This document shows positions 1 through 10,399 of a DNA stretch of 64,000 bases, piece by piece. The translations under genes were made by a program, and so were the position numbers. The DNA comes from Phallusia mammillata (Eukaryota; Chordata; Ascidiacea; Phlebobranchia; Ascidiidae): the NCBI GenBank assembly GCA_003260075.1, contig QLIY01000516.1, forward strand, positions 1 through 64,000, in the 5' to 3' direction. Under the pieces are notes generated by a model that saw nothing but the letters and a program-made list of their open reading frames with translations, searched no databases and was not told the DNA's origin. Each line of letters starts with the position of its first letter. The stretch's first letter is position 1.

Positions 1-458
1 ATCTCTCGAGTAAATGCTTTTCTCTCTCCTTTTTCAAATATTGCTCTCTGGTTTTCAGTATATATGGACTGTAAGAGTTGGAGTTAATACTCCACTGTGC
101 ATTTCTCGTTTACGTTGTAGTTCGCTGAATTTCGTGTCTCTTTGCTAAATTTCGGTATTTTGCTAAATATAATTCTGGGGGGGGGGGGAACTCACGAGCG
201 ACCTTTTTTAATACGTAGCAATAATCACTTGACAATCCCGATTAGTTCACACTCTTATCGAATAAACAGATACCAAGTTGGTCGCAATATTTCTGGTGCC
301 CCAATAGATGCGTTAATAAAATAAGCAACGAGCTGGGATATTCTAGTTTCAAGTTTAAAGTGTTAAGAACGCCTATGAAGTCTTTTTTTTTCTTTTAAAC
401 CATCCGCAGGAAAAAATACAGGGGAGGGCAAACTATCGTCACATCGCCGCTCGATAAA

Positions 459-534
<76 letters not shown>
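459..534. other. Long G-run (76), probable sized assembly gap
   Basis: An uninterrupted plus-strand G stretch with unrelated flanks. It gives a false poly-proline frame on the minus strand. Confidence 0.75.
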
Positions 535-536
<2 letters not shown>

Positions 537-841
537 CACAAACTTTTTTATTATTTTTTCAAAACGGTCCCTTGCCACAGACAAGACAAAAAACATTACG
601 ATTGTGCGCGAACAATTACATTTTTGTTAATTGTAATGCAATAAAGGCTATTGTTTCGCAAGGGGGGGGGGATTGTGCGCGAAAAATTACATTTTTGTTA
701 ATTGTAATGCAATAAAGGCTATTGTTTCGCAATGGATACAGTCGATTCTCAATCCTACTTTGATTTAAACATATTTAGAGGCACAAACTGACTCCAAATA
801 AGATTATAAAATTATATCAACCTTTTCGCGATCCCCCCCAT

Positions 842-890
842 AATTGCCTCACGGACCCCAAAAGGACCGCGGACCCCAGTTTGAGAACCG
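842..890 (-). mobile_element. hAT-like transposon terminus (remnant)
   Basis: Read on the minus strand this gives GGTTCTCAAACTGGGGTCCG, the typical terminal sequence of many non-autonomous hAT elements. No matching second end was found in the window, so this is a remnant or the element is cut by a gap. Confidence 0.5.
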
Positions 891-973
891 GTGTTTTAAA
901 CGAATAAACAAACTCTCCAAGCTTTTATCAAATGCTTCGCGTTACATAAAAATCGCACATTTTTAGCACATAC

Positions 974-3900
974 CTTGACAGCTTTGATCATCTTAGGGTC
1001 GTTGTTTCCATACTGTTCCATTACATGTCGGGTGGAGAAGCCAAAGGAACAGAGCCCGTGCAAGATCGGCTCTTTGAAGCCACCCATAGCGGCAAAACCT
1101 GGGTCGATATGCAATGGATTGTGATCACCACTCAATCTATACAAGGCGGCTTGGTCGACGTTGGTCTTTTGCTCAATTACTGCGTCTGGTGCTCGCTTTG
1201 GTGGTGATACCACAGTCTGGTATATAAATATAAATTAGCTTTTTATTTGTGCAGATATGCTTTGACAGCTCAAAAGTTTTAGATTCCTCCCCCCAAAAAA
1301 ACGATAGAAAAACGCATACTTAATTNCCTAAAACAAAAATCGCTGTCGGTGAAAATTCTAGCAGTTTCAGTTTGCATCTACAGTTTGTCTAATTAATACC
1401 GATCAACAAATGCAGTAAACCTCGGTTAAACCGCATTTGGCTAATACGAATCTTTGCCTAATTCGGACAAAACGTGAGATACAAATGATATATAATGTGG
1501 TACGGCTTTAACTAATCGACACCGGTTAATCCGGACCTTCGTCTGATCCGGACAGTTTTTTTTTTTCAAAACGGGTCCGGATTAACCAAACTTTACTGTA
1601 CAAGGATATAAAAACATAGCGACAGAACTAATAAACCAGATAAAACGACCCCTGTCAATGTACAACATTTGTAAACTGTGGGTAATCTTGAACAGACCTA
1701 CGGTATCAATCTCGAAAAAGTCCATTATGTAACAAGAATGTATTGCAAACAAATGAACATCGCAAGTTTAGTACCTTGACAGCTTTGATCATCTTAGGGT
1801 CGTTGTTTCCATACTGTTCGGGGGGGGGGAGTGGAGAAGCCAAACGAACAGAGACCGTGTAAGATTGGTTCTTTGAAGCCACCCATAGCGGCAAAACCAG
1901 GGTCGATATGCAGAGGATTGTGATCACCACTCAATCTATACAAGGCGGCTTGGTCGACGTTGGTCTTTTGTTCAATTACTGCGTCCGGTGCTCGCTTTGG
2001 TGGTGATGCCACAGCCTGGTATACGCAAAATAATACATGACACTTTGATTAGACAAAACCGGATTGAAAATCTTATACTAGACGAACAAACGGTCTCTTA
2101 CAAAATCAGCAAATAAAGAAGCGTTATTTTAAATGCTGGACACATAAATCAACTTGATATGCAAGTGGACGGAGATCTAATGATCGAAGTTGGTGGTAAT
2201 GTGCTTTTAAACCTTGCAGAGTAGTTGACCACATGAGCTAGCTACGATACCACTTAATGAGCTTTAATATGCGTATCCAGTCACATTGCGACTGTTTTTC
2301 AAGCTTCGTGGTATTGCTAATGACGTCAACAAGCAAGAAACAAACGCCTCCTGCCGATACTATGCCAAATACATAGGATATGGGACAGAATACACACAAG
2401 GTACCTCTGTAGTTATTATAAAAACACCTGTAACTTATTGCCTACAACCATAAAACTATCAAACACAACGAACATAGGACAAAGTTTGTGAACCGTATAA
2501 ATTGAGATCTTTTTTGTTCAATTACTAAAACATTTATTCAAAGACCTAAAATTTGGTTTGGACTAAACGCAAGGAGGATGAGATAAAACGCGCACACTTG
2601 TACCTTCATCTCATCGGATGATGGGGGGGGGGTTATCCTCTATATACCATTTAAAGCCGCCTAAAATGCTCAGATTAAAAATTTCTTACTTGACGCATAA
2701 GTTTAGCTAAACGGAGCTAACTGTTTATGACGTCATAATCTGTGTTGTGACGATTGCGGTCCTGTTCTTTCGCATTGTTTGCACACAATACGCGGATAAA
2801 AGCCTGACGCATATGGTTACTAGGCAGGTAATCCTTTTTTCCAGTCTCACGAAATCTGTTTTTAGCAGTTTCCAAATCAAAATATTTGGCAAAATAATTT
2901 TAGTTACGCCACCGCCGCCAGCACGTGTATTTTAACATGCATGGTCGGGGGGGGGGATATTTACCTTTATCGAACGAAGAAATTGTGACGATTTGCAAAA
3001 TAACGTGGCAGAAACAACAGGCTAAAGCACGTAAAAAGTATCTGTGTTTAGTTCCAAAGTAAGTATGGTACGGATACAGACTTTGCACATTGTACAATAG
3101 GTATCAGCAATTCGCATCCCCGGTCATAATACTATTCTGCGTTACTAACATTCTCTTTAAAATTTACTAACATTTGGCGGGCCGCATGAACTCCTTTGCC
3201 GGGCCGCATGCGGCCCGCGGGCCGTAGTTTGCCCACCCCTGTACAAGACGAACAAACGGTCTCTTACAAAATCAGCAAACAAAGAAGCGTTATTTTAAAT
3301 GCTGGACACATAAATAAACTTGATTTGCAAGTGGACGGAGATCTAATGATCGAAGTTGGTGGTAATGTGCTTTCAAATCTTGCAGAGTACACATGAGCTA
3401 GCTACGGTGCCACTTAATGAGCTTTAATGTGCGTATCCATTTCACATTGCGTCTGTTTTTCAACCCTTGTGTTATTGCTAATGGCGTCAACAAATAAGAA
3501 ACAAACACCTCCTAACGATACGATGCCAAATACATAGGATATGGGACAGAATACTGGGTACTAAGGGTATAATGTAGGTATTAATAAACACATGTAACTT
3601 ACTCCCTATAACTTAAAAACTATAATACAGAACGAACAAGTGACAAACTTTGTGAACCGTATATATTGAGATCCTTTTTATTCAATTAGTAAAAAAATTC
3701 TTTAAGTACCTTACATATAGTTTAGACAAACTAAACGCAAGAAGGATGAGATAAAACGCGCACACTTGTACCTTCATCTCATCGGATGATCTATTACCCC
3801 GAAATCCTCCAGCTCCAACAACAAACGTCACAAACTGGTTGAAAAAAACCTTCTCACCAGATTCGTCGAAGGTTTCAACTGAAAAAGATAAAAGATGTCG

Positions 3901-6900
3901 TAAAGGTAATTTTACATGAAAAGCGAAATAAGTTCTAGCATATTGTTGCTATTTTAGCTCCGGTCGCCGTTACATTATTGTTTCTGCGCTGTGTAAAGTT
4001 TCTATCGTTGCGCCATATATAACATCTCGCGTGATCTCTAAACGGCATGACACTACAGACCACAAAACGTTGAGTGCCTGCGTAAGCCACGTGCAGTTAC
4101 AAAATGGTACAATTAGCGTAGCGTGGTGTTTTAACCTGTGGAGGTTTTTACACAAAACTTATGCAACTTTTACTCACCGTTGTTAATGATTGCGGCACCC
4201 GAACCTTTGTCCAACACATCAACTATACGAGCCTGGCTTGTCAATTTGCCTTCAACCGGGATCGGTTTATAAATCTCCAGGTATTGCTCGCCATGAAGAA
4301 TCTGCAACATTTAATATGGTAAGTTTTAAACGCGAAATTTCACTCAGGTACACAATTCGGGGTTTTGAAATTTCTAACATGAAATAGACATGCCGATACA
4401 TTTGTAAGGAATATGAAGTTTTAACAATTCAAATGTTCCTTTGACAGAGTGTCATATAGCACGACGTAAAACTTATGTCATTATCAAATGAAAAGTTAAA
4501 CCAGTATAAGCAGCAAAAAGGCAATAGAGTAGCGCAAACGGCAGCTGAGCACGCAGTATATTTCTGTATCACAGAAGCCCACAGGTCATACAGAAGTTCA
4601 CATTTTTTTCTATGGGGGGGGGGCAAAAAGGCAATAGAGTGGCGCAAACGGCAGCTGAGCACGCAGTATATTTCCGTATCACAGAAGCCCACAGGTCATA
4701 CAGAAGTTCACATTTTTTTCTATTTCCTTAAACCTAGTATCTTTCTCGTGTTTCAGTTTTATGTCTTTGTAGTGTATTTATACGTTTTCTTTTCCCGCTA
4801 AAATATTACCTGCGTAGGATTAATTTCGAGTCCTTCGACATTACCAAGCATCATGCTACCAAAGGGGGGAACCACTCCGTATGAGGGAAGAGCGCAAAAT
4901 TCGTCATGCAGCTCAAACAAAAATTTCAAGTTGTCCTTTCGTTTCGTCGAAGCTCCAACTAAAATGCAAATGTTTCTGGTCAAATTACCTAGCAGTTAAA
5001 TTTATGTTGTGTTGTGGTTTTTCAAAATTTTTCAGATGAAAATATCTAAATATTTCATTTCGTAGTTGAAAGAATATAATTTAGAACCGTTTTGGGGCGT
5101 TAACAATTTCTTTTTACTAAAGTCTGGAAGTGGGACGTAACAGCTTGTGCTTTGCCAGTAATATTTCAAACATATACACGTGCGCCGCTTATAAGAGGGT
5201 ATCCGCCGTCGCAGGCTGCTACTAAAATGTTAAAGCCTGGGAGGATATAACCGCAACAAACAGGACAAACATTATTGTAAAACAATGGCCTTACCTCCAA
5301 GTGCGTAAAGTATTATCGCATTTCGATCGTGAGTTGTGACCAAAGGTGCAAATTTATGTTTTTTAGCAACGTTGGGACGAATCGGGTGATTTGATCCCAG
5401 GTCGTTATCTCCAGACTGAATGCGGGCGATCGCTTCAGCAGTTTTCATTGACGATTCAGTGTTGGTCTATAAAGTAGCGCCTTGTAAAACAGCTTCTCTA
5501 TGTTTCTGTCGTGTGTTAGGGAAATGTTACACCAGAATGTATAAGAAAAGTAAAAAAAAACTCATAACACAGCGATAATACAATTTCAACGTATGCTTAG
5601 GTAAATGTAAAAATTTCTAGGCTTCTGGGTATGTAATATTAACACTAGCAAACCTTCAGTGAATAGGCCTCAGAAAAATCAGTGATGGTAGACCAATGTT
5701 CCTTGACATCTTCTGGTCTCATGTCACAACCGATTTCTCGCAGTACTGCTCCCTTTGTTCTTTGCCATCTCAGTTTTGAGATAAGTCCACCAGCAAGTTC
5801 AAAGAGTCCACCTGTAAAAGTGGTGCAGATGATTACAAGGTTGTTTAAAAATGCAAAAAAATATGTATGGATTGTGGTTGCTGTTCAACAATGAAAAAAA
5901 ATTGAACCAGCAGACAGTTTGATAAACAGACATTTATTAAACATTCAAAGTGTTCATTGCACAAGATTATTTGTTCAACTTACCATTCTCAGTGCAGGAA
6001 TCATGGCACAAGTACACAACCAGAGGCATAATATATTCAGGGCGCAATTCTTTTTCTGAACCTAAATGGGAAACGAAGAACACAACTGTTAACTAAGTTT
6101 ATTAAGTTTCCTAAGCAATCCATTATTGTCAATCAATTTGACCCCAAAAATAATCTAAGTGCAGTTTCTTACTTGGAGGCATGAGGGACTCAGTTAATCT
6201 TGTCCAGGCTGTTGGTGCAATAGTATTGACATGGATTCCATATTTTTGACCCTCCAGTGCAAGAGTGTTAGCAAATCCAACAAGTCCCATCTTTGCTGAT
6301 CACATAAACAAGGTTTGCAACAATTTAGGTGACACAACAGCCATGCTTAAAAAAATCAAACTGCACACATTTGAACCACGGACAATTACATAAAATTAAC
6401 AGACAAAATAAACAAAAACCTGCACTGTAGTTTGACTGCCCAAAGTTGCCATAAATGCCAGATGGTGATGACGTCATAATAATGCGACCATAGCCTTGTT
6501 TTTTCATGTGGTCCCATGCAGCCTTTGTCACAGAAAAACTTCCTTTCAGGTGAACCTTTAAGATTAAATCCCATTCCTGTTCGGTCATGCGAGTGAATGA
6601 CCGGTCACGCAAGATGCTGAAAAGGTGATGTAACAATTGCTTATTTATAAACTGCATAATGTTGCACGTCACAATTTTATGGTTTACTTTTTAGTTTGAT
6701 TCTGTGATGTAATATTTTTAAAACATTCTGGCAACAAACCTTTTTATAAAAATGCCATAATTTCATATTTTAAAGCGAGGTATGACAAAGCATATATGTA
6801 GTTAATGGACAAACTGATCCAGACTAGTTAATAAGTAACTAATGTCAGTACAAGCTGGCGAATATCTCAAACTATGCTCATACATATTGCATATTCCACT

Positions 6901-7727
6901 GCTACCAACCATCACTATCATACATACTTACCCAGCATTGTTGATCACAACATCTACAAACACAAAAAAATTAAGTATAAAGTTGTTTATATATATAGTT
7001 TGCATTGCACTTAAATGTTTATTTCAAACTCTACTTAATATACTTATAAGGTGAAGTTTGGTCAAAAAATTTAAAATGACTCACCAATTTTTCCAAAGTT
7101 GTCAAGTGCTGTTTGCACCAACTTTGCACCAAACTCCACAGAATCTAAGAATTGCCAACTTTTATATTTTTGCACAATAATTGCAAAGTCATTGATTAAC
7201 AACACTTTACCATAGTTTGCGACAGCTTTTCCACCATTTCTTCGAATTTCTTCAACCACTTGATCTGCAACTTTAGCTGACTTTCCAATCCCACCAGGTG
7301 TAGAACCAAGATCATTAACTATTATCAGTAAAAATATACTTGTTAGCATTTTTGAATTTGAACAACTTTGAAACTATTTGTCATACATTACTTACCTACT
7401 ACATATGCTCCTCTTTTGGCAAACTCAATAGCATATACTTTTCCAAGACCTGACAAAAATAAATGCTTATAATTTGCCAAAGCAAAGATTTATATCTTAC
7501 ATTGTGTAGAGTGTAGACCTAATTCAGCTATTATAGTTTGTTAATTTTTCGGACATAAATCAATATATTTAAAAAAAATCGCAGTAAAAGTGTCAAAAAT
7601 CCTTATTTATTTTGTAAGCCGACATTCGTAAAGCTATATCTTTGCAATTAAGCTGATAAATTGTTAACTTACCCGCTCCAGCACCAGTGACGAGAACTAC
7701 CTTTCCATCAAATCGTAAATCTCCCAT
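974..7727 (-). CDS. HSD17B4: Peroxisomal multifunctional enzyme type 2 (HSD17B4), 3' end outside window
   Basis: Peroxisomal beta-oxidation enzyme: an N-terminal SDR 3-hydroxyacyl-CoA dehydrogenase fused to a MaoC-like enoyl-CoA hydratase 2. Fourteen exons join in phase (minus strand): 7727-7673, 7449-7396, 7318-7211, 7144-7085, 6953-6932, 6616-6420, 6295-6173, 6061-5984, 5811-5654, 5466-5295, 4958-4810, 4301-4178, 3878-3772, 1216-974, about 550 codons. The start [17 protein letters not shown] carries the Rossmann glycine motif. [16 protein letters not shown] and the YxxxK pair (Tyr in exon 6, Lys in exon 7) are the SDR catalytic parts. The hydratase part contains [10 protein letters not shown] with the catalytic Asp and His. 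The human protein has 736 residues and ends in an SCP2 lipid-binding domain. The hydratase end and any SCP2 domain should lie left of the window. Exon 14 is present twice (see 1774-2016). Identity is secure; exon edges are my splice reading. Confidence 0.95.
1413..1598. mobile_element. pogo/Tigger-like MITE, about 186 bp
   Basis: Imperfect terminal inverted repeats: the left end reads CAGTAAACCTCGGTTAAACC and the right end, reverse complemented, CAGTAAAGTTTGGTTAATCC. Internal copies of the GGTTAATCCGGACC motif are also visible. The sequence type resembles pogo/Tigger ends. A TA target site is seen only on the right side, so the left edge is uncertain. Confidence 0.5.
1774..2016 (-). pseudogene. 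Second copy of the HSD17B4 hydratase catalytic exon, interrupted by a G-run
   Basis: This repeats the exon at 974-1216 with the same catalytic [10 protein letters not shown] segment and usable splice sites (acceptor at 2017, donor GTAC at 1773). About a dozen base differences separate the copies and nearly all are silent; the first residues differ (TVVS versus AVAS). Bases encoding the Arg-His-Val-Met stretch are replaced by the G-run 1820-1829. The adjoining intron is also duplicated (2079-2622 versus 3238-3790), including the last 20 or so bases of exon 13. An inserted alternative-haplotype contig explains all of this best. A true tandem exon duplication is the alternative. Confidence 0.7.
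2079..3790. repeat. Duplicated HSD17B4 intron 13 (2079-2622 and 3238-3790)
   Basis: Two diverged copies of one intron stretch share the block beginning AGACGAACAAACGGTCTCTT and end in the last bases of exon 13. The first copy is cut by the G-run 2623-2632; the second continues into the intact exon 13 (3878-3772). Small substitutions and indels separate them, as expected of two haplotypes laid in tandem. Confidence 0.75.
3170..3239 (-). mobile_element. hAT-like terminus rich in GGCCCGC
   Basis: On the minus strand the end reads CAGGGGTGGGCAAACTACGG followed by GC-rich GGCCCGCGGGCC sequence, a well-known hAT (Charlie-like) terminal pattern. The homologous intron copy at about 2079 lacks it. 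The other end is not visible; a G-run gap lies at 2947-2956. Confidence 0.5.
4511..4723. repeat. Direct repeat of about 100 bp around G-run 4614-4623
   Basis: The block starting GCAAAAAGGCAATAGAGT occurs immediately before and after the G-run, within an HSD17B4 intron, with only one or two base changes. It looks like two contig ends that overlap but were not merged. Confidence 0.8.
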
Positions 7728-10399
7728 GATAAATCAAACTGAATTTACTTCTATCACATTCAAAACTATGCTATGAGTCTTGGAATAAAAGAACAGGAGT
7801 GAAATATATTATCATTGCACAGTGCACACAAAACACACGTTTGTTTTGTTTCTTACAAAATCCAAAAATTCTTGTCTGGCAGTCTGGCACTTTTTTATGA
7901 CACGTGAAGTTTGTGACAGGTGCCAGTGACAGAAAAATGTTCATTCTGTCAAATTTTGTTCAGTGGGATCTGTAAATTTGACTAAACTTTTACTTTAAAC
8001 TAAAGATTACATAAAACACAAATATATGTGAATGTCTGATAAGCATGCCACTTGTCTGAGCATCCTAAACAATCCGATCTGAATTGCAATATTGATACAA
8101 AATGTTATGGCGTAACTGTCAGTTTTCAATTTTGACCCAAAATCGAACAAAACTTGTCGAAATACAGAGGGTCATTTCTTTGTACAACAACTATTGAATG
8201 TTATTACTGCTAAAAGAAGATCTCTACTTTTTCGTACAAAATCGCCAGAAGCTGGCACTTGAATGCAGTGAAACACACACACACAAGTGACTGTGTGCAA
8301 TGACCGTATTGTGAAAATTACCGTTTATGATTGTTTCAATTTAAGACATATTTTTGGCCTGGGAAAAACCACAGCTACTTTCTTGTTCTGCAGGGTTGTG
8401 TTTTCAAAAAAGCTGAAAATCGCTGTGTTCAGGAGCTCCTCCTAATATTTACTTACGATTCTTAACTAGTGCGTGTTGGGGGGGGGGGGGTCAACGGCAA
8501 AACTGTTTTGCTTTAAATAAATCAAGCATAACTTATATACATACAAAAGCAAAACTGGTTGTCAAAATCGACCTACTGTTTTTTTTTTCAAGCAATATAA
8601 AGGCATCGACTTGATATTGGGAGTTTTTGGGGGGGGGGGGGCAACTGTCAGTTTTCAATTTTGACCCAAAATCGAACAAAACTTGTAGAAATACAGAGGG
8701 TCATTTCTTTGTACAACAACTATTCAATGTTATTACTGCTAAAAGAAGATCTCTATTTTTATGATTGTTTCAATTTGAGACATATTTGTGGCCTGGGAGA
8801 AACCACAGCTACTTCCTTGTTTTGCAGGGCATGTGTTTTCAAAAAAGCTGAAAATCATTGTGTTCAGGAGCTCCTCCTAATATTTACTTAAAATTCTTAA
8901 CTAGTGCGTGTTGCCGCCGACCAGCTTGCCAGCGCACTATTTCACGAAAATATTGCCCGCTTACTTTGAATGAATGCAAACAGGGATTTGTATTTTGCAG
9001 TACTTAATCTGTTTACTGAGGGGAAACGCACAACCTAGCGAGACAAAAAAATCATGTTTTCGCATTTTAGTAACACGTTGTACAGAACAGGGGGGGGGGT
9101 AAACAGGGATTTGTATTTTGCAGTACTTATTCTGTTTACTGAGGGGAAACGCACAACCTAGCGTGACAAAAAAATCATGTTTTCGCATTTTAGTAACACG
9201 TTGTACAGAACACAGTGACGTAAAGTACAAAAATTGGTCAAAGACAAAACTGTTTTGCTTTAAATCAAACAAGCATAACTTATATACATACAAAAGCAAA
9301 ACTGACTGTCAAAATCGACCTACTGTTTTTTCAAGCAATATAAAGGCATCGACTTGATATTGGGAGTTTTTGGTACGGAATTCAGTTTATCGTAAAGGAA
9401 CAAAACTTGGCCCAAAATGAGGCCTAAACGCAATTTTTACACTAATAGCAGCTAAACTACACTCCTACTTGCAAAGGTAAAAAATCCGTTTGTACCGTAC
9501 AAAAAGTAAGGGCAAATCGTTGATAAAAAAACACAACATGTAAAAAGGCTTGGAACATATCTAACACTGCAGACTGGGGGGGGGGTTTTTTACACTAATA
9601 GCATCTAAACTACACTCCTACTTGCAAAGGTAAAAAAATCCGTTTGTACCGTACAAAAAAGTAAGGGCAAGATCGTTGATAAAAAAACTAAAACACAACA
9701 TGTAAAAAGGCTTGGAACATATCTAACACTGCAGACTGGTACACTTTACAGCTAAAAAGCAGCAACAGATCGACACGTATGGACATCTAAGTAAGCATCA
9801 CCAAATGAGGCTTTACAGAAAGCGGAACTAGTTAGCAGCGATTTGCTGAAGAACGTTGTTTAAGGCAAGATAAAAGGAATTCAGAAATCTGGGGGGGGGG
9901 TGTATGGGCATCTAAGCAAGCATCACCAAATGAGGTTTTACAGAAAGCGGAACTAGTTAGGAGCGAATTGCTGAAGAACGTTGTTTAAGGCAAGATAAAA
10001 GGAATTCAGAAATCTCATAGGTCGCTAGTATCAAAGGCAAGTATTTACAGTGGTTACTTCGACATAGTTGCAGGGGGTACAATGTAAAAAGTACTTTGAT
10101 TTTGGGTGGTGTCCCAATTAGCTTTGGGAACTAAGGGACAAAGTAGGTGGTATATGCCAGCTGGAATAAAATAGTCGAAAAATGCCCATTGTACAATACT
10201 AAAATCAGCTTGGTCATTCGTTAGACACGGTGAAAGATGTGGATTGGCACAATTGCCCCTTAATAGGGTAAAAGCAACTGTTGTCCACCCATGTTCAGAA
10301 TATATCCTCAATTTTTTTATGATTAAATTGCATCTTCGTTGATATTTTCAAGTGTATTTGATTGCCAGGCACGGAAAAACCTGTATAAGATCGTATTGT
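7728..10399. other. Intergenic region: HSD17B4 5' flank and SFI1 3' flank, with repeated contig-end copies
   Basis: No gene was recognised. HSD17B4 transcription should begin just right of 7727; TTCAG followed by about 14 bases precedes the ATG and could be a splice acceptor. From about 8100 the sequence is mostly direct repeats around G-runs 8478-8490, 8629-8641, 9090-9099, 9576-9585 and 9891-9900. The block 8108-8477 recurs at 8642-8910 without about 105 internal bases, and 8491-8628 recurs at about 9231-9372. Confidence 0.6.

Larger units (their letters stand above)
1..973. other. HSD17B4 3' intronic/flanking sequence with gaps, no exon recognised
   Basis: No continuation of the hydratase domain or SCP2 domain was found here on the minus strand. 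The stretch holds a short G-run (177-188), a long one (459-534), a 62-bp direct repeat on either side of the G-run 662-671, and the end of a hAT-like element near 842-890. Confidence 0.6.

Noticed and set aside
459..534. Long G-runs as G-quadruplex or telomere-like regulatory elements
   Set aside because: The strand bias, fixed short lengths and duplicated flanks elsewhere point to gap characters, not biology.
363..596. Poly-proline reading frame on the minus strand (similar frames at 31954-32229, 58065-58376 and 16617-16814)
   Set aside because: The proline run is the complement of a G-run gap and the rest has no protein-like features.
9000..9230. Repeats near 9.0-9.2 kb as a CRISPR-like or satellite array
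   Set aside because: There are only two copies, they flank a G-run, and there is no regular spacer structure.
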